Assembly (NCBI GenBank): GCA_002812745.2 | Contig: NCSJ02000342.1 | Location: 1 to 43,620 of the forward strand | Source of the DNA: Scytalidium lignicola | Lineage: Eukaryota > Ascomycota > Leotiomycetes | DNA: 43,620 nucleotides | Reading direction: 5' to 3' | In this document: piece after piece, positions 11,579 through 22,973 of the stretch | Layout: every line of letters starts with the position of its first letter | Numbering within the stretch: the stretch's first letter is position 1 | The notes under the pieces: generated by a model | Told to the model about the DNA's origin: nothing | Database searches by the model: none | Seen by the model: only the letters and a program-made list of their open reading frames with translations | Made by a program: the position numbers and the translations under genes

Positions 11579-13874
11579 ATGGCCACCAGACCGACTTTTA
11601 TCGAGATTCGATCTCAATCGCAAGGTCCAGTTGGTAGTGGCATGCCTTCTCCACGGCCATTACCCTCTCCGAGACTGCATGTGGCCGGAGAAATCGCTCC
11701 AGATCTTTCACCACTTGATGCATTTGCAGCCCAGAGTCGACTGCTAGCACAGCGTCTTGAAGAGAGCGCAAAAGAGGGAAAGCGAATAAGTCGATTACCT
11801 CCTCTTACAATTGCAAATTCTCTGGGCCAGAATCGCTCTGCTTACTACCGTTCTGCTTCTGCTGAATCTTCTGGTGAGCTTCCGACCTCTCCAAGTACCG
11901 TTGGCTTGGGTTTGAAGACGGAGGTAGAAGCTCCTGAATTTCGTCCCAAGTCAGTCCATCCGCTTGTGAGTGGTGAGCCACCACCAGTCTCTGGGGCTCC
12001 CTCTGATCATTTCGACGCATACGATGAGGAACAGTTTCGAGGCAGGCGACTCCGAAGCCCAGCACCTGGACCCAACTTCTTCGGGGCCAGAAGGGAGCAG
12101 TCACCTACCTCGCTGGAAACAGAGCACAAACCCATTAGGAATGAACAAAGCATACCTGATCTCCAACTTCGGTCCAGCGTACATTCAATACGCCAACGAG
12201 CACAGGTAGCACGCAGAGTACCTGATGGATCCGGAGGCACGAACGGGTATGATCCCAGGACGTTGGCTCCGCCACGGTCACCCTTTGCACCGAAGAACCC
12301 AAGTCCCCGATCTATGTCTACTGATAGTTCTGATGACGATTTAGGAGTGGAAAGCATGGTAGCGACCCTCCCGCAAGATCGAAAACTCTCGTCTGGAAGT
12401 GCAAATCCAACCTCCCCAATATCACCATCCATGTTTGCCCTGGCCAGGTCACCCTCTATCAGCTCTGAATTCTCTGTTGGTGGTACACATCTACCTAGGC
12501 CAGCCTTTAATTTCTCCAGACCATTGAGCAGAGCTAGTGCTCCGTCTGTTGATATCCCTGCTCGACAGGAATCTTCAGATAGCCAACCCTCATTTGTTCT
12601 TGCAGATGACACTGTGCAGACTCCTGTTAGTATGCATAGTGAAGGATTTCCAGACACAACTACCGATATCCAAGGTGCTCCATCCTATGTTTATTCTAAA
12701 TTCTCACTCCCAAGGGGGAAGATGTTGCAGCGAAACTCTGCCATATTTCAGGATGATCTCCCCCATGCGCATTTTGTATGGGAAGAACGAAAATATGATA
12801 GCAATACTCAACAGACCCTTACAAAGGCACCTCCATCCCCCCCATTACGACCTTCTACTTCGGCCTCTATCCCAGGAGGGTCTTCTAAACAATCCACAGA
12901 TCAGTCTATGAGTAGACCTTCGTTAGATCCTGGGAGGCGCTCGCTTGATCATGGAAAGTCATCGGCAGGGGATCTTGCCACAACAACGAATCCTTCAATA
13001 TCACGACTCTCTAGGGCTGGTGTAGAACACTCTTCGTCGTCTTCTGTGGGATCTGGAAGCACGATTAAGGCAAAACCTCAGCCATCCATATCTCCTTCTA
13101 CCGAGCTGTCAGCTGAAGATCACGTGCAATTGGGAATTGAATGCCATGAACGTGGTGCGGTAAATGAATCGACGTATCATCTTCGCCTTGCGGCTCGTCA
13201 AAACCACCCTACTGGAATGCTTCTTTATGCTTTAGCATGTCGACATGGATGGGGCATGCGTCCCAACCAAAGAGAAGGGGTACAATGGTTGCGAAAGGCA
13301 GCCGACTGTGCAAGTCTAGAAATAGCTGATGATGAGGGCCTCTTGAAAGATGGTAGACCAGTTGATATCGCAGAGAGAAGGACCCGTCAGGCACAGTTCG
13401 CTCTTAGCATATATGAACTAGGCGTCAGCCATATGAATGGTTGGGGCATTGAACAGGATAAGGTATTAGCATTACGATGCTTCGAGATCGCTGGAGGTTG
13501 GTCAATCCTGCGGATATGTCGTGCTACCCTTGCATACTGACACTACTTTAGCATGGGGAGATGGTGATGCTCTTGCAGAGGCTGGCTTCTGTTATGCACA
13601 AGGTATAGGGTGCAAGAAGGATCTCAAGAAAAGTGCCAAGTTCTATCGTATGGCCGAGAGCAAGGGTATCAGTATGGTTGGTAATAGCTGGTGCGTTTAT
13701 CTCTCTTGGCATTATTTATACATGCTGGACAAGTAACTAACTAATGGCTACAGGATCTATAAATCCAAATATAATGATGAAGACGTTAAGGCCCCAACGA
13801 AGTCCCCGGATAAGAAAACCCGAGATAAGTCTCGGTCAAAGACAATGTTCGGAAGGATGAAATCAAGCTCATAG
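11579..13874 (+). CDS. Sel1-repeat protein of the Dsf2/Nif1 type
   Basis: Three exons are inferred: 11579-13496, 13552-13690 and 13754-13874, giving 725 aa. The first in-frame ATG is at 11579 (CTACGATGGCC); the open frame upstream has no ATG. The first 510 or so residues are low-complexity Ser/Pro/Arg-rich and probably disordered. The C-terminal 200 residues are Sel1/TPR-like helical repeats: AEDHVQLGIECHERGAVNES, LLYALACRHGWGM, ALSIYELGVSHMNGWG and DALAEAGFCYAQGIGCKKDL. The same block is found in the fungal proteins annotated as cell-cycle inhibitor Nif1 (fission yeast, linked to Nim1) and Dsf2 (budding yeast). The short basic tail ends FGRMKSSS. Intron 1 has an unusual GTTGGT donor but a TACTGAC branch; intron 2 has CTAACTAA. 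Family identity is good; the biochemical role is not established from sequence. Confidence 0.85.
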
Positions 13875-14436
13875 TTGACCATATGAATATATTGAACCAT
13901 CACATTTATATTAAGGATTCTCGGTAAGGTAGGTAGGGTCTACGGTGTTGAATCTAGCATAGCGGCTTAAAGCAGTTAGCGAATAACTAAAAGGATATGT
14001 TGGTTACTTTGGGGTGCTTTGAGTGCTTGAGCATATGAGAATTATGTAGTAGGAGAGCATAGCGTGGCGTTAGAAGGCAACCCTTGTGTGGTGCCTACCT
14101 TGTTCTAGTATATGTAATACTAATCCTCATGAACTTATGACTTCATGGATTTATACCAACCCCTGTCTACTTTTTATAGCAGTCTAAATTTCTCATGTCC
14201 ATTTAAATCGGCATAAAAAGACCTTTGTTTATCTCTGGTAATCGTTGGCCTCACTGGGATTCCCTCGTAGTTAGTGGCTGTAAATGCTGCAGTTTATCGA
14301 TGGCATGTTAAAAATATACAAATAGAATGAACTCTAAATTTTATGATTCTCGCTTGGTTTTCGATAAGTTAAAATTAGCACATTTCCAATCAACACTTTA
14401 CTCGAAAATCATACTTCGATTATAATAGTAGTAGTA
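13875..14436. other. intergenic sequence before the MITE
   Basis: 3'-flanking DNA of the Sel1-repeat gene, about 560 nt. The part nearest the MITE becomes AT-rich. I see no gene or RNA. Confidence 0.4.
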
Positions 14437-14823
14437 ACGTAATTCCCGGTCTCACCGACCACTGAATTTTACAGCGAAATCTAACAAAATCATACCTTAT
14501 ATCTCAAAAACCACTTTGAATTTTGATATAAAATTTTAAATCTAATATATTTAATTATATACCTTATTTTAAGTTTTCAGCAATTAAAGGTATTTGTAAT
14601 ATTGCTAAATGTAATATTAGCCTAAATTATAAGGCCAATTGAGTATATTACATGTTATATAAGTTATTATTATTTTTGAAGCTTATTAATTTAAATTTTA
14701 AGGATTAACTAAATACCTGGAAAAAGATAATTCTATGAAATAGTTTTGTGGTTGAATTATTAACACTTTAAATTTAACAATTTCGCTGTAAAATTCAGTG
14801 GTCGGTGAGACCGGGAATTACGT
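14437..14823. mobile_element. complete MITE with 44-bp perfect terminal inverted repeats
   Basis: The left end (14437) starts ACGTAATTCCCGGTC and the right end (to 14823) is its exact inverse for about 44 bases, through CACTGAATTTTACAGC. Both ends are flanked by TA (14435-14436 and 14824-14825), the target duplication of Tc1/mariner/pogo elements. The 387-bp element has an AT-rich core with no coding capacity. It belongs to one family with the fragment at 4807 and the element at 30493, but the segment inside the repeats differs in sequence while keeping a small palindrome (GGTC-TCACC-GACC). Confidence 0.88.
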
Positions 14824-14841
14824 TAGTAGGTGAGTGAGTAG

Positions 14842-15059
14842 TACGTAAGGAGGTGTCAAGAAATACTCGTCCCCCCTGCAAGCGAGGTTTTTTTTGGCCG
14901 AATCGGGAGACTTTTCCTCGCTATTTTAGTCACCTTATATAGCATTAGAAATTTAAAACGGTGTAGTCGCTTACAAGTATTAAAGCACCATAGATTTTGA
15001 GTATATCGCGCAAATGATTGGTCTGTGTGTGCGAGTATTTCTTGACACCCCTTTACGTA
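14842..15059. mobile_element. 218-bp MITE-like element with 28-bp inverted ends
   Basis: TACGTAAGGAGGTGTCAAG plus AAATACTCG at 14842-14869 is repeated inverted at 15032-15059, with two mismatches in 28. If the outer TA is the target duplication, the element starts CGTAAGG. It begins only 18 bp after the MITE at 14437-14823. The interior shows no gene. A minus-strand frame at 14980-15171 with an Arg/Lys-rich product crosses the right boundary and is not recognised. Confidence 0.65.
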
Positions 15060-16123
15060 CCTTGTACATCCGCTTCCACCGATTAGGAGAGAATCTGGCT
15101 TTTAAGTAGCAAAGTGCCCGAGGCCGACGATTAACAGTAAATGGTTTCTTGATATATAGAGCCCGCTGCATATCTAACTCGAGCAGCTATGACAAANTTT
15201 TTTTTGGATTCGAATGGGTTAAAGTCCTACCTAGTAGTGGTTCGTGGAGTTTTTCATTTAATAAGGCAAGGCCGAGAGAACCAACATAAGCTAGATCATA
15301 AACGATGGTTGTTTTTGGAGTCATGTAGGCAGGGCAGTTTTGATATAAAATTTATCTAGTTCCGTTAGGTAAGTTCATTAGATATGGCAATCCATATCGA
15401 GTTCGGAAATACTAGGTACCTAATAAATTTTTTTAGAATACACAACCCAATTGTTTATTCGAATAAAAGCGCCAAACAATTATATACTGCATTACCTTAA
15501 GGATAGTCAAGTATTTTTTAATTGATATTTTAGCATAGGAGAAATGAGCATCAAAAATACAAATTTTAGAGCTTAGTAAATATTATCGAATATTTAGATA
15601 GCATTATCTCGTTCGAATGGTATATCTAGCTAGACTAGTGGAATCAAATCTAAGGTACCGTCATTTAAGCATTTAGCCTCTAAGGTTCCTTAACTTATGT
15701 CACCCACAATCTAAGCGCAGAAATATTCGAAAGATCATGTTGCCGAGTTTTGAACTTCTATACCCAAATCCTCTGTAGAATACTAAGCTCGTTAGGAAAA
15801 ATTATACGAGGAGATGCCTTTCTTCCATGCGAAAAAAGGGCTTAGGAAGCCTTATTTTGAAGAATGTTTGGTGGTGTCAATAACAATACAGACCTACTTA
15901 CTGGTGGTTTAAAAAGAACTGTAGCACGCATTGTGGTTCAGATGCACTCTTAACACATGAGTCACGTGACAATAATGATATTGAGCTTGCTAGCTTTAGG
16001 CAGGTGAAGATCAACTTTTCCCACTGCCGGGTTGAACCTTTGTACCGACGTAACTAAATAAATCTTAGTTCGTTGAAAGTAAAGACACTTGGTCAGTATT
16101 ATATTGCATTTGGTCTGGCAGTC
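15060..16123. other. intergenic DNA upstream of the GNAT gene
   Basis: About 1 kb, AT-leaning, with no gene seen. A single N precedes a run of T near 15197. A TCACGTGA-type palindrome (GAGTCACGTGAC) lies at about 15959-15970, some 155 bp before the ATG at 16124, and is a candidate bHLH/Cbf1-type site. Confidence 0.4.
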
Positions 16124-17362
16124 ATGAATGGAAAACGAATTTCAATTAATGTATCTCATGAAATATCGCAATCCTTGTTTTCGCGGCTCTCGCAGTGCCT
16201 ACCATTTTCTCTTCCTGTATTGAGGAGAATTGAGTTTATGGGCTTCCAAGGCGGCAAAACCCGTGACTCTCACATCCTGTCATGCTGCATGGATGATGAT
16301 TCTGGAGCGGTAGATTGTGATAACGAATTTGCTGTTGCATATTTAGACTTCTCCAGGGGTCCTGAGACAGAAATGTGGCTTTTTTCCTCCATCGAACAAG
16401 GTAGTCTGTCAGAGGCTAGAAGCCGGCAGGCAGAGGCTCAAATTACCTCATTGCTGTGCCATGTTCGAGAGATAGAAAAAAAACTACAGTTCATTAAGAG
16501 AGACGCCAGGGATTGTGCTGATTGGAAGCCTTCACGAGAGACTATTCCAGATATTGAAGAAACAGGGGAGAATTACAGCAACGACAATACCACATTTCAA
16601 GTTCCTGTTCAAGATAGAGGAGCTGCCACCTATGCTGCCATTATCAGATCTAAACTTGATATGGGCGCAAATAAGAAAGCAGGATATCCCACTTGTCCTA
16701 TCGCGAACTTCTATACCACGTCGACAGTAGGACTCAGGTGCTGCAATGTCGGAGACCGGGAAACTTGCTAATATATAATAAATAGGAGGACGATGATCCT
16801 GCTGCCAAGTGCCGCAGTCGTATCAAAGACCGGCAGTCCAATTGCTTGGGGCTTCCTCGGTGAGTGAGGTAACAGATCTGAGTTAAAGTTGAGGTCTGAC
16901 ACCTATCACTAGGCCCCGATGGATCACTGACTAGCTTACATTGTGAAGTAAGTATCTGGAGATGTAATTGATCTGGTTAATGGGTTACCTTGTCTTTGAT
17001 AAGTGCCTTTCGACTGAGATGAGCACAGGAAGAATACCGAGGCAAGGGTCTAGCCAAAGCTGTAGCCCAGAAGTTGTTCCGGGAGCGGGTTAAGGATTTC
17101 GGACCCGATGGCTTTTGTCATGCCGATGTAGCTGAGGACAATATGCGGAGTCAAGGTGTGTGTAGGAGTTTGAAAGGTTCTGCTGTCTGGACAACTTACT
17201 GGTGAGTTCGAGTGTTAATTCTAGGAGAGATAACGACAAATCAATACTAATCAATTCTTGAAGGACCTGGATAGACATCAACACACCTTTCTAAATAATG
17301 GAAGTGTATCTCAGCTAAACATAGAAAGGCTGAGGGCTGCTAACAAATTTGCATCATTTTAG
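16124..17362 (+). pseudogene. GNAT-family (FR47-like) acetyltransferase with one frameshift
   Basis: The N-terminal frame from ATG 16124 contains SLPVLRRIEF and AYLDFSRGPETEMWLFSS. It continues in another frame with ETPGIVLIGSLHE, LVLSRTSIPRR, GSPIAWGFLG, SLTSLHCEEEYRGKGLAKAV and GFCHADVAEDN. RGKGLAK is the acetyl-CoA-binding motif A pattern (R/Q-x-x-G-x-G/A) of GNAT enzymes. Exon edges are inferred at 16726/16786, 16859/16913, 16947/17029 and 17201/17264, each joining in phase. The frames meet at a run of eight A (16476-16483); seven would restore continuity. Because this assembly shows uncertain homopolymers elsewhere, the break may be a base-calling error in an intact gene. The 3' end is uncertain because conservation stops soon after SAVWTTYW. 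The substrate is unknown. Confidence 0.62.
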
Positions 17363-17535
17363 TAGTCTAGGGCTAACCAGCACACCCCGAAAGTCTATTT
17401 TACATTCAATGGATCATCTTAACGCCGATTGATATGATAATTCTCCTGTATGAAACCAGTAACGCCCACCTCATAAATGCCGAGAAGTACATGTAGAGAA
17501 GTAAAAATCCCATGTTATTACACCCCAGAATTCCA

Positions 17536-20500
17536 TTAAGAGAGTAAATTGCGCAAAGATGGACTAGCACTTGCGCCACCATTTACACGTCCGTCCCCTG
17601 AACGCACCGTACCATTTTGCGTGGCCGAATCACGTGGTTGTTGTGGGAGAGTGTCTCGAAGGATTGGGGGACTCCCATGCGGCGGGCCATAAGTCGAACG
17701 AGAATGAACAGGCCCATTTAATTGGCCGAACGCATGCTCGGTACCACGAGGCTGAGAAATGCCGTTTGTTAGTGGTTGACTACTGGGACGCGCAGAGGGA
17801 TATTGAGCGTAGCCACCATTTGATATATGGATAGATGGGGAGCCCATTATATGTCGTGGAGAAGGAGGATACCCGTTTGGAAGCTGAGGAGCATGACCAT
17901 TTTGATGAGGCGAATGAGGTAAACCCTGGGATGTTTGCCGCAAAGGTGGTCCAGAAGGAGGAGGCCTTGGTGGCGGGCCACTGGTCAGTGGATTTATCAC
18001 AGCACCATTCTGGCTGGAAGCAGACTGTCGGGGCCAATTGAAAGGCCCGTTTGCCGAATAAGAAGGAGGTGGGGCCCATGAATACGTAGGAACGATCGGG
18101 GGGACGTCCGTATCAGGGCCGGGTCCATTGATGGCAGGGCTGCTCGAGGTCGGAGGCCGTGAGACCTCTCGCAAGGATGGTGTAACAATAGGAGAAGTCT
18201 CTCTTCGTTCCTTTTTCCAGTGACATTGATGACATTGATATTTGGCAGATACCAGGATTGGTTTCCGAGTATTTTCATGTAGAGCGGCTGCGGCAATTGC
18301 TACATGGGCTCCCCCATTTTCGGTGAGCGGCTTAGGAGGTGCATGACCATTGGTCAGGGACTGATCATTAACATAAGAAGTGTCACCATTGGGGTGAGGA
18401 GCTGGAGGATCAACCGGAAAAGCTGACTGGAAATCGACAGCAGCGTTAGAAAAAGGCCACCATTTCGGGGTAACATCTACACTACAGGTGACGCATGTTT
18501 TCCTAGCATCCGTATTTGCTGCCAAAGCCGATTCTCCTGGATAATCCTCGATCTTGACATGCGAAGTAGAGACTCTACTACTTGACGAGTGTCCATTTGT
18601 CGCTGTTGCTGTGGCTGTCGATGTTCTGCGATTTGACGGTGTTGTGTTCGAGATCGAATTAACCGCCTTGGTGGATTGGTTGATAAGATTGGCTTTCCGG
18701 ACAGTACCTGTTAGAGTTAAATCGGCCTGCTTGAAGGTCGTCACGTATAGCTGCAGCGCGTTGAGCCCGGTATCATCCACAATGTCATGCATCCGATGTA
18801 CAATGGTCTTAGTAGGAACATGCTCTCTGCACCAGATAGCTGCAGTCATTGTCCCTACCTCTCCGTTGATGTTCACAATGTTAAATTGATCCCTGCGGGA
18901 CCCTTTCACTGGTGCGATATCGAATCCAAGTACGAAACCATTTTGATGTGCGCATTCCACGTGCACTATCATAATCAGCCGCTGCGTTTTCCGATCACAA
19001 CGAAACTGCTACTTACCTGGGGCTCGGCATCCATGACAGGCTACACAAGCACCGCCTTTTTGCTTACAAGCTTTACAAACTTCATCGTACCTTGCGGAAG
19101 GAATAGATGGTATCCCTTCTGAAGGCTCAAGAGCCTTTGCATTGCCGAACTTAACCTCTGGAGTAAAGACAGCACATGTAACATGTACCCAATTGTTGTT
19201 AGCCGTCCGTTTTAACGGTTCCCTAGGCTCAACGGGTTTGTTCATCTCTTCTTGCTTCTTTCGGAAAAACTCTGCAGCCTTTTGGGCTTGTTCTCTTTCC
19301 ACGCGATCACGCTCACGTTCCTTCTCGGATTTCTTTTTATGAGAGATTTTCGAAGGTTCAGTCAAATCTAACACCCTATGCTCTACTGGACAGAGCATGC
19401 ATTTATATTGCTATAGACATCAGTTAGCACATCCTGTGAATGGTGATGGGATTCCTTACAATTGAAACCTGAGGATTTTTGTCATTGGAGCACATGTCAC
19501 ACATCCATTTGCTAGGACTTCGAATTTCAGTAACAACACCATAACAGTTCCTATGTACTGTCATCCTGCATTCCTTGCATGTCAGGTGCTGGTCGCCCAT
19601 AGGGTCCATCTGGTGACAGATGGCGCAGGGCATGGGCTTGGGCTTTGGGGGTTCTGGGATAGGCGCCGAGACGGCGTGCTTTTCCGTTCCTGCTTTCCTT
19701 TTAGACAGTCCTGCTATGATAACATTACTTCCTTCGGGTGAAGGTTCCGATGTCTCCTTTTCAGAAGCCCCCTTCAACTTCTTCCTGCCAGGTTCTGGAG
19801 CAGATCCGGCGGCCGATGATGGAGTAGGCGTACCGGCAGTAGATGTGGGTAGGGCTGATGAGAGATTGGCTACCTCGTTCATGACCTCGTTAGCAGTAAC
19901 CAGCTCCTTCAATAGTTCCTCGTCAATCTTTCGTTTGTAAGCTCGGCCACCAGTCTGTGCGACTTTCTTGGCCACCTCTTCGATATCCTCCCATTGGATA
20001 GCGTATCGACGCCATAGTTCTGCACATCGTCGACATAGAGCAACCATTAAGTGAGAACCCTTATCTTTGCTGGAAGTTTTGCCATTCGGATTCTCTAATA
20101 CTGTGGTCCCAGCCGGGGTATTTGGAGCGCGACGCCATTGCCTTGAGCTTCGAGTACCGCAAAATTTGCATTGAAACCCTCGTTTCTTCTCCGATGCCTT
20201 CTCATTATCAAAGGCAGAGTCATCGAAGTCGTCAGCTACATCATCCTGAAGTTTACCGACGACTTCAGCCCTTTTAGCCTCCTTTTTGCCCTTCCTTCCC
20301 GAGTAATTTCCCCATATTTGCTTTCCTCTCTCGGTCTTTTTCCAAGTGTAGTAAAATCTAACAATATCTGCTGCGCTAACAGTTTTGACATGCTTCTTGA
20401 TGCTGTGCCATTCTGAACCGAATTTAGTTACACCGTCCTCAAACTTCTTTACTTCTGCAGGGTTCAATTCTGGCTCTTTGAATACTTTTTGATCGACCTT

Positions 20501-22872
20501 CTGGAGAGCCTCCAGAGCCTTTTCCGTATCGAAGTGATGAACTTGCAGCATATTGATAGCAACATCAAGTAGATTTGTTGAAAACTCAGGTAATCCTAGG
20601 GGCTTTGCTAACTGTTTTGCACGTGCGAGATAGTCATCAATAATCCGCTCTCTTGACGTGGCATCTATGTGGTCTGGTTCGCCATTCTCCATATCCCGCT
20701 CAGCAACTGTTGCTGTCTCGCTAATCTCAGGAATCTTGAAGAGTAACTTGGCAGTACTGCTAGGGTCATCGTCGTTATAATCTTCCCCTCGATGAATGTA
20801 ACCGGGCGGCTCGTCCATTATCCATTTTGGTCGTTTTTCTCTCGCAATCTTGTCGGCCTCTAGCGCTGCTAGCGTCTCTTTCGATAATTTGGTATCCTTT
20901 TTGTGACCCCCGCTCTTAACGTACTTCCTCTTAACATCTGCCGATTTAACGTATTGTACTGGTCTGCCAGGCCACATGGTGACATTAGCTTGATGTCGAG
21001 GCCCAAGACGGGAACTCGCCCTAGGATATATCCGATCGTCGTAGTCTAGTGCATCTTCCACTTTACAATGTATGCCTAGATATCGGAATAACCATAAACT
21101 AGCTTGATGTATCTGTTCGGCAGTGCCAGGATGTATGGAAACAGTCCCTTCAACTGATTTAGCTGGACTTGTTCGACCGGTATCGGCTCCATCAATGGTA
21201 GTGGGAAAATCATCTTCCTCGTCGTTGAAGTCATCGTCATCCACATCAGCTGTCGAATCGGTGACGTTGGGGGTATTCCGAGCCTCTATTTTCTTTGCCT
21301 GGGCCTTGCTACAAGGACCACATGCCCATGCAAACCCGCGCGATGGTTTCTTCAATAACGGTGGGTTTACACAGCTCATGTGATATGTATTATCACATAC
21401 TGCACAATCCACCGAGTCATTGCTGAAGGATCGCAATTTTAGTAATAGCAAATGAAATTAGTATAAGGGGACGTACCTTGCACAATATCGGTTGCATCGT
21501 TTACAGGTTTTGACAGCACTTGTTAGCTCCTTGCCTCGCCCTGGCTCTACGACAATAAATTTCCACCGCTGATCAAGAACTCTTTTGACATCATCTGGCA
21601 CGTTGATGACCTGGGTGGTAGGGATAACATCGTAAAACCGGTGTATATACCGGTCGTATAACTTCTCATACCAAAAGGAATCCCTTATCTTTCTTAGATC
21701 GTCTAGTTTCTCTACTTCGCTTTTATGCAGGATTCGGCATTTCCCACGAAGCGCAGTAAGAGGGCTGATATCAGAATGCATAGAGGCAAACACTTGACGT
21801 GTGTCATTGACTTTACGTCCAATATCTTTGGGGCGATAATACCAATTAAGCCGCAACGCATCAATGGGTTGAGTACTATCATTGTTGATGTGAAGGAACT
21901 CCATGATTCTTCCGAGATAGTATGGCTCTCCAGGCGGCTCGCATACTAGATACACATGGTCTTATAGTACTGTTAGCTGCTGGGATCTGGAATTTGAAAC
22001 GCATGGGAACATCTGCTTTGAACATGTTGCTACCACTTACCGTTCACCTTGAGCACTGTTCCATCATCTGCAATGAGGCAATCATCCTTTATATACCCTC
22101 CACAATTGTCGAAGGTCATCATATTGGACTCGCGAAAGCCACCGGAAATTTGCGCGGCCATATTAGCCCTGCGTGTCACATTGTGAGTTATGGAGGAGGG
22201 CGCCTGCACTTGATCTTGTGTTTGGAACAGGGTCACAGTAGGTTGCCCATTAGCTTTTCGCTTTTTCGAAGTAGAATTATGAGGAGTTGCTACTGCCGGA
22301 TTCGCAGAGAACGTCGAAGTTCCGGGAATCGGTTCTTTATAGTGGCTTTGGGTCGATGTGGCTTGGTCTGTCTCTGTACCGACAGTCTTTCGAGAGTGTA
22401 AGGGCGGTCTTCCCGAATCCGCCGCAGTCGAAGACGCTGTTTCGACTATTCGCGTACCTTTGCGGCCAATGTTATCTTTGGACGTGGTTGAGACCTCAAT
22501 TTCATTGTCCAGTTCCTTATCTTCTGCGTAATTTGGGCGTGGAACTCCAGTCCTATTGCGTGACCTAGTCCCATAGGGCGCAGAGGTACTAGGTGCAGAG
22601 GTCCCAACTGTGTCCTTCGAGGGCGGGTTCGACGACGCTGAAGTGGAGCTAGTCATTGGTTGTGATTCTGGCGCGCGCGCATGTGTTGCATCGACGTCTA
22701 CTAGTATGTGCGAATCCTCAGATAATGAAGCACGCCTAGAATCATCGGCGGCTGCTTCGGTCGATCGATGCTCCTCTGATGTCCTATTCTCATCACCATC
22801 TTCATTTAGCCGTGATGAAGGGGGATGCGGTGAGGCTTGAGCGCTCGATCGCGCAGAAAGACCCTTTGTCAT
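17536..22872 (-). CDS. snt2: Snt2-type chromatin reader (BAH, PHD, SANT, extended PHD)
   Basis: Snt2 scaffolds a histone-deacetylase complex (with Ecm5 and Rpd3 in yeast), reads histone H3 and controls stress and developmental genes in filamentous fungi. Five exons are inferred: 22872-22041, 21960-21477, 21422-19460, 19410-19017 and 18965-17536, in phase, giving 1700 aa. Order: disordered Ser/Thr-rich N-terminus (1-275); BAH (about 285-425, VYLVCEPPGEPYYLGRIMEF); first PHD (about 430-476, CKRCNRYCARSN then CAVCDNTYHMSCVNPPLL); ELM2-like segment (about 565-630); SANT (about 761-811, FGSEWHSIKKHVKT); GATA-like zinc finger (about 856-920, CKFCGTRSSRQW and LCRRCAELW); extended PHD (about 1037-1245, CAICHQM through HVECAHQNGFVLGFD). 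The last 450 residues are mostly low-complexity Pro/Ser/Asn. Introns are 49-80 nt. The ATG at 22872 is the first in frame. Confidence 0.9.
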
Positions 22873-22938
22873 GGTGTTTGGTGTGCGATGCTTTCGCCCT
22901 CGCCCAGATCCTGCCGTGCCGAAGGAGAGAGGAATGGG

Positions 22939-22973
22939 AGCGCTTCTCGTCAGACAGTTGAACGAGAAGCGCT
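22939..22973. promoter_or_regulatory. perfect 12-bp hairpin upstream of Snt2
   Basis: AGCGCTTCTCGT and ACGAGAAGCGCT form a perfect 12-bp inverted repeat around an 11-nt loop. It lies 67-101 nt before the Snt2 ATG on that gene's upstream side, so it falls in the promoter or 5' leader. It could be a dimeric protein site or an RNA stem; no known factor is assigned. Confidence 0.5.

Noticed and set aside
10718..11586. Several short frames on both strands upstream of the Sel1-repeat gene
   Set aside because: They overlap one another, arise from pyrimidine-rich low-complexity DNA and show no family similarity.
12007..12657. Minus-strand frame of 216 codons under the Sel1-repeat gene
   Set aside because: It mirrors the Ser/Pro-rich low-complexity region of the real gene and has no recognisable domain.
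16720..16790. A second, compensating frameshift in the GNAT gene
   Set aside because: At first the frame seemed to switch back here. An intron from 16727 to 16785 (GTAGGA donor, GCTAAT branch, AATAG acceptor) joins IPRRQ to RTMILLPSAAVV in phase, so no second break is needed.
18554..18889. Plus-strand open frames inside Snt2 (also 17571-17834, 19142-19342, 21123-21383, 22610-22840)
   Set aside because: All are antisense to well-supported Snt2 coding exons and show no family features of their own; they are shadows of biased codon use.
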